From Hermatobates lingyangjiaoensis (taxonomy: Eukaryota > Arthropoda > Insecta > Hemiptera > Hermatobatidae), in the NCBI GenBank assembly GCA_026182355.1, contig JAPFBL010000357.1, positions 218,501 to 282,500 of the forward strand: a DNA stretch of 64,000 nucleotides, in the 5' to 3' direction. A model generated the notes under the pieces. That model searched no databases. It was not told where the DNA came from and was given only the letters and a program-made list of their open reading frames with translations. Numbering within the stretch: the stretch's first letter is position 1; each line of letters begins with the position of its first letter. Shown in pieces: positions 19,580-31,030 of the stretch. The translations under genes were made by a program, and so were the position numbers.

Positions 19580-19758
19580 GAAAAAACCATTTCACGAAAA
19601 CCAACGCTACGGACAAACAAATGACTGTGGCGAGTTCAGATTCATACTGGAGGCGCATCACACGTGCACCTGACGCTACTCAAGGCCACGCGTCTCCAGC
19701 GTTGCCAGATCGAAAGCGACGTTGCCAGTCTCACTACTTTATTTACACACCTCGTATA
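19580..19758 (-). mobile_element. mariner 5' UTR and terminal inverted repeat
   Basis: Read on the minus strand, the element starts TA, CGAGGTGTGTAAATAAAGTA, typical of a mariner end at a TA target. The roughly 175 bp up to the start codon is a usual mariner leader length. No partner repeat is present on the other side, consistent with 3' truncation. Confidence 0.75.
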
Positions 19759-19779
19759 CAAATTACAAAAGTTACATAC

Positions 19780-19905
19780 ATTGTAAAGAAACACACTAAC
19801 TACATTTTTTGGAAACTCCATCATCAAGAGAAAATAAATCTCTCTTTTCTCTTTTGAAGACAAATCTTTTGAAAATTTGAGTTAGTAATTGTGTTTGTCT
19901 ACTAT
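19780..19905. mobile_element. HP-F-like fold-back, old
   Basis: AAAGAAACACACTAACTACA at the left and GAAAATTTGAGTTAGTAATTG at the right, with AAGAGAAAATAAATCTCTCTT inverted in the middle. Similar old copies lie at about 20.63-20.77 and 21.34-21.47 kb. Hammerhead boxes are degraded. Confidence 0.45.
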
Positions 19906-20624
19906 ATGTGGTACTCTTCTTATATTTCGAACTTATATTATATATTCATATATAACTTATTATCCATTAGCATAAAAATATATTACATTTGTTATTATTA
20001 TAGTGTAATTCCGATAAATTTCAATTCATTTGATATTCAACGCAAATACTCTAAAATATAAATTAAAAAATTCATAATGAAATATTCTGAACAACAAAAT
20101 ATCAAAATAATTCTTATTCTAATTATTTGTGCAAATACACAAATGGAATATATGTTTTTAAATTCATATATAATGTTCTTTTCCTGTAAAAGAAATTTTT
20201 TTTTCGTTTCTGTTTGCATTATATTACTAAATAAGCCATCGTTTTACTCTAATTTAGAAAAATTCTTTTAATTTTATTCTTAGAATCATTAGAATCAGGA
20301 AACATTTTTTAATTTAGAATCAGGAAAATATTTTTTGTTTTCATTAAACTATCATATTGTATACTCCAATATCTATTGTTGGCAAATATAAATAATTGTT
20401 TGACATTTTCAAAGTTGCAACTTGTTAATTCTAACTTGATAAAAATTTAAATATTCCGTATATGACAAATTTGATGGCCCCTTGTTTATATTTTACATGA
20501 CAATATAGTTTATATAAAATATTTTATATAAAATATACATAATAGTACTTATATGAAATATAGTTTCTATTTTATGTCATAATATATATGACAAATTTTT
20601 AGATAATCTCATTTTTGTAGGAAA
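19906..20624. other. no gene seen; AT-rich
   Basis: A small local repeat TTTAGAATCAGGAAA occurs twice near 20285-20325, and TATAAAATATTTTATATAAAAT forms a palindrome near 20510-20535. No gene signal. Confidence 0.45.
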
Positions 20625-20765
20625 AAACCTAGAAAGTAACATACATAGTAAAGGAATACATTTTCAAACTAATTTTTTTTGAAAAATCCGTCTTCAAGAG
20701 AAAACGGATCCCTCCTTCTCTCTTTTAACCCCATGAAGACAAATTTATAAACTGTAAGCTAATTC
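20625..20765. mobile_element. HP-F-like fold-back, old
   Basis: AATCCGTCTTCAAGAGAAAA at the left and GAAGACAAATTTATAAACTG at the right, with inner GGATCCCTCCTTCTCTC. Same family as 19.8 and 21.4 kb. Confidence 0.45.
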
Positions 20766-20825
20766 ATAACTTTGTATCTTTGTTGAAAAAGTTTTGTGTT
20801 TTGTAATTACTTTTATCAAATAAAA

Positions 20826-21113
20826 AGCTTTCACATAAACACGTGAAATAACAATCAAAGAGGGTTGACAGCTAGCGGATAGTTTTTTACTTTTTCTTAC
20901 TGTACTCCTTTGTTTCCCCAAACATCCCTTTCTGGACATTAGTCCTTTCCTGTGCTTTCACCCTTTTAAAATACCACTCTTCCCTCCCACTCTTCTCAAC
21001 TCCTCACCAGATGTTTTCTGCATCTAGTGTTCAGTTGGGTTTTTGACGAAGACCGCTTGTTACGGTTGAAAGATCTTAGTCTTGTTTTCCCATTTCTTAT
21101 TGTGGTTTGATCA
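20826..21113 (+). mobile_element. HP-A long subtype
   Basis: Left end CTTTCACATAAACACGTGAA, then the long-subtype segment (CTCCTTTGTTTCCCC, CACCCTTTTAAAATACCACT, CACCAGATGTTTTCTGCATC) and the right arm. A deletion removes CTCTGA before CGAAGACC, so no hammerhead remains. Confidence 0.65.
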
Positions 21114-21339
21114 TTACTTTTATCAAAATAATTGTTTTAATTGAACTGCTATATTGCCTACTCCAGTACCCACTGTTAATAAATAATTGTTTTACATGTT
21201 TAATGATGCATATAGGTTAGTTCCAATTTAATAAAAATTTAAATATTCCTAGTGAGATCGATTTTTTATCACTTGTTTGTACTTTATATTTTATATCACA
21301 AATTTATAGGTATTTTTTTTAAAAAAAAAACCTAAAAAA

Positions 21340-21470
21340 TAATATAATTAGTAAAGAAACACATTTTAAAACTAAAATTTTTGAATTTATTTCATCTTGA
21401 AGAGAAAACGGATCTCTCCTTTTCTCATTTCTCCTGAAGAGGGATTTATGAACTGTAAGCAAATTCAAAG
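21340..21470. mobile_element. HP-F-like fold-back, old
   Basis: TAGTAAAGAAACACATTTTA and TTTCTCCTGAAGAGGGATTT with GAGAAAACGGATCTCTCCTTTTCTC inverted between (25 bp, not fully symmetric). Similar to 19.8 and 20.7 kb. Confidence 0.45.
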
Positions 21471-21984
21471 TAACTTTAACTTTTTATGCAGTTTTTTTAA
21501 AAATACATAGTTTTTTTAAGAAGGAGTTCGCCCAATTTATACCAAATATTATAAAATATGTGTTAATAAATCTTAGTTATATGAATCTAAAACTTTTCAT
21601 GGACTATTTAATTTTTCATCATTATTAAATCCGTAAAAAATTGTTTTGATATAGTTACACATCTGTAATATTACGTAAAATATGTTATTTTTACTACAAG
21701 TTATATATAAAGAGGTTTCTAACAAAGATAATACATTTATCAACAGGACCAATGAAGTTGATAAAGATAATCAAATGATAATGCTCACGTTGTCAAATAG
21801 GAGAGTTATTCTATGATAGAGAGCAAGGGGTGGGAGGCTGGGGGTGGGTTGGTAATTGAGTAAGGGTTGATTTTTGCAGAAGGGCGTGGGCGAAGGGCAG
21901 AGGTGAATGTAACCGTAGATCGATAGGAATGCAGTTGAGATAGGTGGGTTACTAGTCGCAACTTTCTCTCTCTCGCTCACTCTC

Positions 21985-22027
<43 letters not shown>

Positions 22028-22675
22028 CTCTCACTTTTTCTTTCTTTTTAACCACCGGCAATATTAATAGTAACAGGGAAAAAAACACACCTTTCTCTGA
22101 AAATACAACCCATTCCATGAATCCTCAAAAAAAGAAAAAAAAAACAGAGAGAAAAAATTATCCTCGTCCACACTCGACTTTAAAATAAGTAAAATTTATT
22201 ATAGGACCCAATACATTAATAGATTAAATATTTTTAACAACAATTTTACAATTATTATATAAAATTGTAATCAATAATTTTATTTTTAATATTTGTGAGT
22301 GAAAAAAAAATAACTTATAATAATATTCTTCAGGAGTATAAAACAAATGTGGTGTAAACATCGTCAGAACTGAAATTATAAGATCATCATTCTGGAAAAG
22401 CTTTATATGGTGACATATATATTTAACATATAAGTGACATATTAAAGTGACATATATATAAAGTGACATATATTTTATATATAACAACTTTATATATAAA
22501 TATACTTTATATATTTATTTTTCTAAGAAAAATATATAATTATATGCTGAATACAGCAGGATTGGTATATCTGTTAGACATTGGTTTTATAGGGCAATAA
22601 CAACTTTAAACAATGAATATTGTTAGTACCATAGAGGTTAGTAAACTTCATATTGTTATATAATATGTTATATAT
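21471..22675. other. no gene seen; contains (TC)n tract
   Basis: A (TC)n tract spans about 21963-22024. Short GTGACATATAT-type units repeat near 22410-22470. No coding gene is recognised. Confidence 0.45.
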
Positions 22676-22727
22676 ATATATAATAAATTCAAAACGAAGG
22701 AAACACACATAAAGACACAAACATAAC

Positions 22728-22769
22728 TCACATCGATATTTCGACCATCGTCGTCATCAGGAGGTGTGA
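22728..22769 (-). ncRNA. minimal hammerhead-like motif, HP-N
   Basis: Minus strand: UCACA, a small internal loop, UC, CUGAUGA, C, stem II GAC/GUC, GAAA, UA, UC, GA, loop, UGUGA. Stem I is longer than in the other families and has an internal loop, as in natural type I hammerheads. Confidence 0.7.
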
Positions 22770-22834
22770 AGAGCGAAGAGTCCCGCAGGAAGGCAAGGCG
22801 GCGACTCATGCCTTCCTGCGGGACTCATCGCTCT

Positions 22835-22876
22835 TCACACCTCCTGATGACGACAATGGTCGAAATATCGATGTGA
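22835..22876 (+). ncRNA. minimal hammerhead-like motif, HP-N
   Basis: Same layout as the left arm; the stem II loop is AAUG instead of GAUG. All core bases are intact. Confidence 0.7.
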
Positions 22877-22951
22877 GTTATGTCTGTGTCTTTCTGTGTG
22901 TTTCCTTCGTTTTGAATTTATTTTATTTAAAAAAGTCCGCTGGACCGTTTC

Positions 22952-22957
<6 letters not shown>

Positions 22958-23002
<45 letters not shown>
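22958..23002. repeat. (TA)n microsatellite
   Basis: TA tract abutting the HP-N right end. Confidence 0.85.
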
Positions 23003-23006
<4 letters not shown>

Positions 23007-23033
23007 TACCTCGTAAAAATGTTGCTGTGGAGC

Positions 23034-23110
23034 AGTGTTTCTTAAACTTTTTTACTTCAGAGCGCACCTATGATATAACTAAAGCTTTGCAGCGTATCAC
23101 TGATACTAGA
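23034..23110 (+). mobile_element. hAT-like terminal fragment
   Basis: CAGTGTTTCTTAAACTTTTT followed by an AGAGCGCACCTATGA-type subterminal block resembles hAT 5' ends. The other end is not found. Confidence 0.4.
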
Positions 23111-24320
23111 AAATTTAGTCCTGAAATATGAAAATAGAAAAATGATAGAGAATTAAAAAAAAATAGTTTTAAAAATTATTTAAATCCTCAAGGAAAGGAA
23201 GAGAGAAAGTATTATTCATTGCTGCGTAAAGATTAAAGAAATACACCTTCAAGTTCAAAATATCAAGCAGCGGTGACTTGACTCAAACTTAAAAACCACA
23301 TACTTGGTGTATATAAATTAAATGAAAATAAATCAAATTTTTAAAATATAAATCTGTTATATGTATTTAATCTTTCGTTATTTTGGTATTCGGTTCCATG
23401 CCTACAACAACTATTCACGAAGAATGGGGTATTCGGTTATTAATATATCACACTGTTTTCTAGAACTTGAATTTAACAAATACACTTGCCAGTTCAAGCC
23501 AGATTTTTTCGTAACATATTTCGAATATTTTATCATAGTCATGATTACTACACAAAAAATATATTTATTTTAATTAGAAAGAAATTAAATACATTACATT
23601 TATTTGAAACGTCCGCTTTATTCATGTAGCAGTTTTATTGAATTAATTAATTCTGTATTTAAAATTATATTTGTTTGTAAATATTTTGTATTTACCTTGG
23701 GCATAGTTTCATATTTCAGAAAACATTAATTGTTTGAAACTTGAACGCAATTAAAAAAGGTTAAATTAAAACATTTTAGACTTCTCTCCAATGAACTAAA
23801 CTATTAATATTTTTTTATTAAAATTAATATAAAATAATTTAATTAATTAATTTATTTTATGAAGGGCTAATAATAATGTTTGGCAATATTTAAGAAATGT
23901 AACTGGGATATTTTTATACTACTATTGACAAATTATCCTGAAATATGTTGTTTATGAATAATTGTGAATCAAAAAAAGAAAGAGGTAATATCAGAAGCAA
24001 TTAAACAAAAACAAATGAGGCAGAAAGGATAAGCTGTTGATAGTTAATTAACCTGCCACTTGAGAGCACTACCAGAATGTTTAGTTGTGATGTTTTACGA
24101 TAGATGGCTCTACCAATGGTTTATTTACGAACATTGACCATTTATATAACAATTTATAATAATAATGACAGTTTATAATATATATATGAAGTATAAACCA
24201 TAATGGAAAAAGGAAAACAATAGAATTTTTTAAGAGCATTTTTTCTATTGTTTTAGTATTCCCATTGTGGTTTAAACTTCATTGATTGCATCACGTATTT
24301 ACTTATTTTGATTTTACTGC
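23111..24320. other. no gene seen; AT-rich
   Basis: A 70-codon frame at 23361-23573 has no recognisable domain and ordinary AT-driven composition. A short fold-back around ATAATGGAAAAAGGAAAACA and its imperfect complement lies near 24195-24285. Confidence 0.4.
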
Positions 24321-24428
24321 ATATATATATATATATATATATACTTTGAATAAAATGAAATGTCCGTGTGGACAATAAACACTTTAACACAGAGAAAAGA
24401 ACACAGAAAGACAGAACACTGTGTTAAA

Positions 24429-24466
<38 letters not shown>

Positions 24467-24685
24467 ATTATACTCAAAGGGACTACTTCTGGCCGACGAC
24501 GATGAATGACGAAATATCATAGTGAGTCTTTAGTGTGTGTTTTTATCTGTTTTTCTCTTTCTTTTGTGATATATATATATATATATATATATATACGGTA
24601 CTGTTTTCTTGACCACAAAATATTAACAAACACTTTTTCTTCTTCTTGGAGTTTGGTCAGGGTAAATATATGGAATCACCTTTTT

Positions 24686-24723
24686 GCCAACGTTTCGTCT
24701 TTATTTTAAGACATCCTCAGGGC
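24686..24723 (-). ncRNA. minimal hammerhead-like motif, HP-C
   Basis: GCC, CUGAGGA, U, GUCUU/AAGAC, GAAA, CG, UU, GGC. Perfect to the family consensus. Confidence 0.7.
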
Positions 24724-24775
24724 TATAAACTAACAAAAAAACAATAAACAATGGACATTTGTCATTTCTACTATA

Positions 24776-24813
24776 GCCCTGAGGATGTCTTAAAATAAAG
24801 ACGAAACGTTGGC
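24776..24813 (+). ncRNA. minimal hammerhead-like motif, HP-C
   Basis: Identical core on the other arm, so the element carries two outward-facing copies about 50 bp apart. Confidence 0.7.
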
Positions 24814-25089
24814 AAAAAGGTGATTCCATATATTTACCCTGACCAAACTCCGAGAAGAAGAAAAAGTGTTTGTATATATATATATATATATATATATAAA
24901 GCTAGAATTAAAAATAAAAATCTAAAATAAAAATTAAATTCTCAAAATGAGACATAGATCTTTTAAGCAAAGTAACTGGTATTTTTGATAAGCTGTTCGA
25001 GTGTGACTAACAAAGATCATTTACTTAGTTTAAAAGATTGACGAGTATGTCATATTTTCTGAATTTTCTACATAGATTTAGACATTGTA

Positions 25090-25123
<34 letters not shown>

Positions 25124-25185
25124 CAATGTTTACAAGATAAATAGTTCACGTGTTAAAATATTTATAAATACACATACCAGTGTAA

Positions 25186-25425
25186 CAAGATTTCACAACA
25201 AACACATGAAAAGTTTTTTTTTTATTTCTTACTGTACTCCTTTGTTTACCCTAACATCTCTCCCCGGTCCATTGTCCTTTCTTACAATGTACACCCTTTG
25301 TAATTCCCTCCCTTGTCACCCACTGACCTCAACCCCACACTAGATGTTTCTACATATTTGGTTTCATTAGGGATTTGACTCTGGCGAAGACCGCTTGTTA
25401 TAGTTAAAAGACAATTTTTTCTCCT
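25186..25425 (+). mobile_element. HP-A long subtype, old
   Basis: GATTTCACAACAAACACATG, the long-subtype segment (CTCCTTTGTTTACCC, CACACTAGATGTTTCTACAT), then GACTCTGGCGAAGACCGC. A6 has become G, so the hammerhead is inactive. Confidence 0.6.
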
Positions 25426-25429
25426 TTTT

Positions 25430-26100
25430 ACTTTACTATAAGTAAAGTATAGTGATCGTGAAAAAATTCGATCTCGAGATTTTGACGGAATTACATGTTT
25501 TGAGGTCCCAGAAGTCGTTTTATGAGGTTTATACGATGATGTCTGTGTGTGTGTGTGGGTGGGTGGGTGGGTGGGTGGGTGGGTGAGTGTGTTAGCATTG
25601 CTTGTTACCACGCTACGGTCCAGAATCTTTGATGGATCAAGTTGATATTTTACACAAAAATGGGCCCCATAAAGACGAAGATCCCTATTGTTTGGGAAGA
25701 ATTATGCATGATGGGAAAGTCACTTTTTTTGCCAAAAACCGTTTTTTTTAAAACATTTATTTCTCCTAAACTGATAACCCTAGAGTTTTGAAGTTTTGAC
25801 ATTATCTTTGAGGTTACAAATGGAACAAACGAAAAATATATTCAGAATTTTAAAACAACAGGAAATATTTTTTTTCAATAAAATGTAAAAATTTTGACTT
25901 ATAATTCAATCTCAAACCTTGTGAGAGCGATACAAGCCATACTGTTTGACGGACAAGAATGAAACTATGCCTAAAAATAGAACATTATGTGTAGAATGAG
26001 ATGAGATATTTTTTTTTCAAAATTACATCCGCTAATGGGGCGTTACAGTACCTTTTCTGTTTTCAGAAAATGTTTTTTTGACGCTAAACTGCTCATTAAA
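25430..26100 (+). repeat. dispersed repeat R1, longer copy
   Basis: GATTTTGACGGAATTACATG, GGTCCAGAATCTTTGATG and a GTTTTCAGAAAATGTTTTTTTGA segment occur in the same order, inverted, at 62.83-63.19 kb. A (GTGG)n tract at about 25550-25590 is part of this copy. No protein frame is recognised. Confidence 0.6.
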
Positions 26101-27530
26101 AAATAATGAAAATTTGACCAAAAATGGAACAAAAAATTAGCAATTCATAAAAAAAAATCATGAAGTTTCAATTATGGGAAAGAGCAATAACGCTATAAAA
26201 ACTGTTTGTTTATCTTAGACTAAGAGATCACCTGCTATACTTGTCGAATTTTTTATATTTTTTTTCATTGTTTACATTGACTTAGAAATTTTTTGAGCGA
26301 TTCCACTGAGATAAAATTGATAAATATAAAGGAACAATTTAAATTGTTCATTGACTTATATGAGATGTAAGAGGAATAATATTGTTACATGTAAAAAAAT
26401 CACCGCCAATAAACATAAATAAATTACCTTTGTCTTCCATGGCATGATGGATTTGTCTCATAAAATGCTTTAATAAATCTATATATTGCACTCTTGAGCA
26501 AAACTTAATATCAGTTACAATTACATTATAATTGTGAATGTAGTACCTTTCCATGATATTGAAATGTAATGAATGGACTCTTTCCTCAAGAAAAAGGACT
26601 TATGTTTGTTGAGAAATATTCAGTTTTTTTTTACAATTCTAGTCTAATAGTTCATATTTATTATTTTCAAAAATTAGAAGTTCCTAACTATAAAAGATTT
26701 AAATTATATTGAATAGCTGGCTTTAACTTCGATTTGAGTATGTAAACTGGCTAATTACTAATATATTTTTTCTCAATATACATTCATAGCAAACTTAAAC
26801 AGAGTACAGAAGGCAGGAAAAGGATACCACTCACTCAGAAAAAATTCGTATATATGATATTTGACAAAAAGGAAGGAAAATGATCTTATTAAATACCAAG
26901 AAGCCATAAAATTCCCAGTATAATAATTCTATAAAAGACCGAAAATGTAAAAGATAATTCAAAATTGAAATCTTTAGTTTAGAGATTAATAAATGTAATT
27001 ATCGTACTACTTTAATTATAATTCATCTTAAAGCAACATTTTTTCTTCGATGTTTATGATGTTTTTCAGAGAAAATAAGGGTATTTTCCTGTTTTAAATT
27101 TGAAAATTTTACTTTAATATTCAATGTAGAAGGATGTCAAGTAAACGATGTAAGAAATCCACTGGCTATTTGAACAGAGGTCATGTTCTCTTGTAGGATA
27201 ATATTTCGTATCAAGAAATGTTCACTTTGGTTTTTCAAAAATGTTGTTACTGCTGTAGTTATACTAATGAAATTATTCGCATCAGCTGTGTGATGTACAA
27301 AAATAAGCTTATATATTGATATGTCCTTCAATCACTATCTGTACTACCTCAGGAATGAAAGACTAATAATCATATCCAATTTAGATGTTTACATTATGCT
27401 TAATTGAGACGTTATATATTATATACTCAAGAAATTTGATGTTAAGTTACTTATAGTAAAGTTGAGTGAAGGCCACTCCAGATTTTTTACTGTTGTTTCA
27501 ACATTGACATACCAGTTTATGTATGGAAGA
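26101..27530. other. no gene seen; AT-rich
   Basis: Minus-strand frames at 26348-26554 and 27137-27331 are 64-68 codons long with no recognisable motif. Composition is uniform. Part of this may be the interior of repeat R1. Confidence 0.4.
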
Positions 27531-27542
27531 GTGTTTATATAC

Positions 27543-27544
<2 letters not shown>

Positions 27545-27581
<37 letters not shown>

Positions 27582-27602
27582 TATTATATATATATTATAT
27601 AT
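27545..27602. repeat. (TA)n microsatellite
   Basis: TA-rich tract next to an HP-A long-subtype copy. Confidence 0.85.
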
Positions 27603-27609
27603 AAGAGGT

Positions 27610-27985
27610 ATTTAAAAGGGTATAAAAGGTGAAAAATACCACTCTTCCCTCCCACTCCTTTGAACCCCTCACCATGATGTTTCTGAATACTGTGTTTCAG
27701 TTGGGTTTTTGACTCTGACGAAGACCCTTTGTCGTGGTTGAAAGACCTTAGTCTTTTTTTTTCATTTCTTTACATATTGTTTTAGTAATATCATTTGTAA
27801 TAGTTCGTTAATTTTCAAATATGCCTACCATACTTTTGCCTTTGAAAAAGATATTGAATAAGAGTTTGATTGGAACTGGAAGAAAGTGACCGCATCCCGA
27901 TTTATCCTTTTTATGTTATATTTCTTATTGTGGTTTAATCATTGATTGTTATTTCACATCTTTATTGTAAAATCTTGTCACCAAT
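27610..27985 (+). mobile_element. HP-A long subtype, interrupted
   Basis: CCACTCTTCCCTCCCACTCC, CACCATGATGTTTCTGAATA and the right arm to TTTCATTTCTT. About 120 bp of other sequence follows (27784-27900). Then the HP-A end resumes (TTCTTATTGTGGTTTAATCA). Confidence 0.65.
27711..27753 (+). ncRNA. minimal hammerhead-like motif, HP-A variant
   Basis: GACU, CUGACGA, A, stem II GACC/GGUU with a larger loop, GAAA, GACC, UU, AGUC. The spacer GACC is no longer self-complementary; core bases are intact. Confidence 0.45.
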
Positions 27986-28735
27986 ATATGTATACGTTAC
28001 AGAAATCTGTATTTTCTACTAATTTATTTATTTTAAAGTTAAAGTTCAATACTTATGTATTAGTGATGGTAATTAATAAGAGTTAAGTAGCAATAAGGCT
28101 AAATAAATGTAATTTGGTGTTTAATTATAATAAATAGTCACATATAAAGAAGGCTGTTAAAAAGATAAGGGAAACCGTTACATTGATACATTAGTAGTCT
28201 TAAAGCTAACGTTATCAGAGAGAAATGCAGAATGGACCGGGAATACATTCCAGTGGCATTACTTGGGCTTGCTTTTATAAGATGTAAATGGGAGAAAAGT
28301 GATAATATGTAATCTATTGAGACATATTTTGAAAGCGGTAGAAGCTAAGCTTAATTTGTGCTTTTATAAACCTTAGCAAGCACTCATTACGTAGACAAAA
28401 CAATTTAAGCTTTAAATAATATATAAAGACAACCGAACACTTCTGTCTTTCAATGGAAGTTTAAATATGGATTTGTAATTGATAGACTGACCTTTTATTA
28501 ATACAATGAATGTATTCACTACATTCCTATTGAGTACAATTAGGATATAAGGGTAATCAATAACATTTAATTATTGATATAAAGGATATAAGGGTACGAG
28601 AACCTGAGAATATATTTAGAAAAAAGTGGTATGAGGATCTAAAATATATATATTAGGATTCCTTTAGTTACTTAAAGGTACTAAACACATTAGTCTTTCT
28701 CTTAATCGTCGTTGCTGTTTGTTGGAACGCAGGAA
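27986..28735. other. no gene seen
   Basis: No frame or repeat recognised. A doubled AAGGATATAAGGGTA-like element near 28545-28600 is a small local repeat. Confidence 0.4.
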
Positions 28736-28739
28736 AAAC

Positions 28740-28833
28740 TCAGTTGGGTTTTTGACTCTGACGAAGACCGCTTGTTACGGTTGAAAGATCTTAGTCTTGT
28801 TTTCCCATTTCTTATTGTGGTTTGATCATTGAT
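28740..28833 (+). mobile_element. single-arm HP-A copy, young
   Basis: Right arm only, identical to consensus from GTTGGGTTTTTGACTCTGAC to TTGTGGTTTGATCATTGATA, then TA-rich DNA. Confidence 0.7.
28754..28796 (+). ncRNA. minimal hammerhead-like motif, HP-A
   Basis: Matches the HP-A consensus at every core and stem position. Because the partner arm is missing, this copy could not form the long hairpin that would mask the motif. Confidence 0.65.
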
Positions 28834-28879
28834 ATATATATCATTTATATTTCATTGAATAACTGACCGTGTTTAACTC

Positions 28880-29125
28880 ATGTCATTTTCTTCACAAGTT
28901 TTTCGAGGTTTCTAAATACCTTCTTCTTTCTTTCATCAAAATGTTGGAGAATATTAATGAAGAGGGAACCGATTGTAATATTCTCCAACGTTTGGATTAA
29001 GGAAAGAAGAAGGTGTTCAGAAACCTTGAAAAACTGGTGAAGAAAATGACATCATTGAAATACGGCCAGTTTTTCAATGAAATATGCTTAAATGAAGGAC
29101 TGCTCCCAAATTTAGAATTTGGGAG
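28880..29125. mobile_element. head-to-head PLE N-terminal hairpin
   Basis: The left arm ATGTCATTTTCTTCACAAGT and complement near 29040 pair. AATGTTGGAGAATATTA / TAATATTCTCCAACGTT flank the centre. The plus strand reads KKKVFRNLEKLVKKMTSLKY then FFNEICLNEGLLPN, again stopping near the LLP motif. An early stop precedes this frame. Confidence 0.65.
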
Positions 29126-29139
29126 TAAAACCTGAACAG

Positions 29140-29265
29140 TACCAGAAACTCGTAAAAGATCCCTACTCTAAAAAAAAAAACTTTAGTATAAAAATATATG
29201 ACTTCCAATATAAAATCAACTCGGTTATTAGGCGTATCAATAAGTAAAATAAGTGCTAACTAATA
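29140..29265 (+). mobile_element. SINE body fragment
   Basis: CTCGTAAAAGATCCCTACTC followed by TTCCAATATAAAATCAAC matches the middle of the AAAC-tail SINEs. Head and tail are missing; it abuts the PLE fragment directly. Confidence 0.5.
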
Positions 29266-30184
29266 CTTATGAGAAAATTTTTGACCCTAATACTTATTAA
29301 AGCACTAAGTAAGCAATACTTAACTCTAAGTAAAAGCTAATAAAGTATAGGGCATTGAATGTAGCAACAGTGTTCTTAATAAGATAAAAGAGAAGAAATT
29401 CTCTTTGAAATCAATTTTTACTGCATCGTTTCCCTTCTGGGCCTCTTTAAACCAGACTAGCTAGTACTAATTGCTTTAAATTAACCAAATTGTTAAACAC
29501 AAAGAAATAATTTCACCTTTCTTTAGTGTAAAACATCCTATTATTATCCTTTAATGGATTTCATTCAGAATTACATCAATCATTTTGGCTGTAGCATATG
29601 GTTTGGTTGGTAAGGTAGCCTCCCAGTATTATCCACACCTCTACCGTATCCCTCCGTCAGGTGAACACTATCTATTCAACTGCATGCCATCATCCCTTAT
29701 CAATCCCTGTTATCAGTCACAGGTTTTATAATGACACTCATAGAATATTTCTATAATATCGTGCAGCCTTCTTTGCAAAAACACATTTTAATTCTAAATT
29801 AACACATGTGATTTCCTAACTCAAAACTGAAAAATATATAAATATCTTTTCTTCATTTTTGTTTTTATTATAAATTGATTCTATTTTACTTAACTTTATT
29901 TTCACTAACTTTCATTGTTAATATATTATCTACTTTTTTCTCTATATAATAAATGAGCATTATATTTTTGGTTTTTGTCAGATAATCCAGTAAAATCATC
30001 CGTTTTCACTTCAAATGTGTTGTTATTCTGAAAAAAATGGTTTTCCATTATTCGTTAGAAACCTATCCACAAAATTTTGATTAAATCACGCCACAATAGT
30101 TTTGAGATATCTCAAGCCAGTTTTTGTAAATTTTTTATACATATTTTTACAATGTTAATTGTAATTAACAATTAACTCAATTGT
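29266..30184. other. no gene seen
   Basis: No recognisable gene or repeat. Short TAATACTTA-type units repeat around 29250-29340. Confidence 0.4.
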
Positions 30185-30191
30185 AATTAAC

Positions 30192-30283
30192 TCAGTTGGG
30201 TTTTTGACTCTGACAAAGACCGCTTGTTACGGTTGAAACATCTTAGTCTTGTTTTTCCATTTTCTTATTGTGGTTAGATAACT
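30192..30283 (+). mobile_element. single-arm HP-A copy
   Basis: Right arm GTTGGGTTTTTGACTCTGAC to TATTGTGGTTAGATA. The box reads CUGACAA, so G8 is lost. Confidence 0.6.
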
Positions 30284-30307
30284 TATATATATATATATAT
30301 ATATATC

Positions 30308-30712
30308 AGCTCAAAAACGAAGAAAAGCAACACACAGAGAAAGAGACTCACTAACAAACTCAAATTTTTGGTTGATCCGTCTTCAGAAGAAAATAGAAAG
30401 GGCGACCAAGCACGCCGGAAACACAACGGCAGGAAAACACAGAGTAAAGAAACACTCTTACAAACTCAAATTTACGGGTAATCCGTCATCAGGAGATAAG
30501 AGAAAGAGAGAGCAAAGCACGTTGCAGGGTTCTCCTGCCGTTGTGTTTCCGGCGTGCTTGGTCGTTCTTTCTATTTTCTCCTGAAGATGGATCATCCGAA
30601 AATTTGAGTTTGTAAGTGTGTCCTCTTTCTCTGTGTGTTGCTTTTCTTCGTTTTTTAGCTGATTTGCGTCCAGTTTGGATCGTTTTTTTCGAATTTTGAG
30701 TGAAATATATAT
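30308..30712. mobile_element. HP-F fold-back with nested relative
   Basis: The outer arms are CAGCTCAAAAACGAAGAAAA and TTCTTCGTTTTTTAGCTG. The left arm is followed by a second, related left arm (CACAGAGTAAAGAAACACTC, about 30440-30520) whose partner is missing. The right arm carries a complete hammerhead core. The inner pair CACGCCGGAAACACAACGGC / complement is GC-richer. Confidence 0.7.
30578..30608 (+). ncRNA. minimal hammerhead-like motif, HP-F
   Basis: CUC, CUGAAGA, U, stem II GGA/UCC (extendable), GAAA, AU, UU, GAG. Core intact. Confidence 0.6.
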
Positions 30713-30765
30713 GTGGATATATATATATATATAGTTCAATATAGACAAAGAAACATAGAGATATA

Positions 30766-30771
<6 letters not shown>

Positions 30772-30802
<31 letters not shown>
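30772..30802. repeat. (TA)n microsatellite
   Basis: TA tract abutting the HP-D element. Confidence 0.85.
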
Positions 30803-30805
<3 letters not shown>

Positions 30806-31021
30806 TTTTTCGTTGGAAATACGATCCAAAACGGAAAAATATAGTTCAATATAGACAAAGAAACTTAGAGAAATCAAAATAACACACTTACAGTCTCTAA
30901 TTTTTGGTTTGAACCGTCTTCAGGAGAGATAAGAGGGGGAAACCAAGCGCACTGGTTCAGAGACGGTTGGAGTTTGAACTATATTTGTCCGTTTTGGATC
31001 GTATTTCCAACGAAAAAGTAT
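30803..31021. mobile_element. HP-D fold-back
   Basis: The arms CACTTTTTCGTTGGAAATAC and complement at 31000-31020 pair at the outer end. The left arm keeps CUGAAGA and stem II GGUU/AACC, but the GAAA is AAAA. The right arm has lost the core. Confidence 0.65.
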
Positions 31022-31030
31022 ATATATATA

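Larger units (their letters stand above)
22676..22955. mobile_element. HP-N fold-back element, two intact arms
   Basis: Arms AATAAATTCAAAACGAAGGA to CTTCACACCTCCTGATGACG are nearly perfect. The inner hairpin GTCCCGCAGGAAGGCA has its complement GCCTTCCTGCGGGAC. Both arms carry the hammerhead core. The right end continues GTCCGCTGGACCGTTTC and then (TA)n. Confidence 0.8.
24585..24880. mobile_element. HP-C fold-back, both arms intact
   Basis: Left arm AACACTTTTTCTTCTTCTTG to GCCAACGTTTCGTC; right arm its near-exact complement. The spacer is only about 50 bp. (TA)n tracts flank both sides (24571-24594 and 24873-24898). Confidence 0.8.

Noticed and set aside
19020..19758. Active mariner transposase
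   Set aside because: The first catalytic aspartate region is deleted, the frames do not join, and the 3' end is missing.
20037..20271. Overlapping 60-64 codon frames on both strands
   Set aside because: Rich in Ile, Phe, Asn and Lys from AT bias; no domain or splice context.
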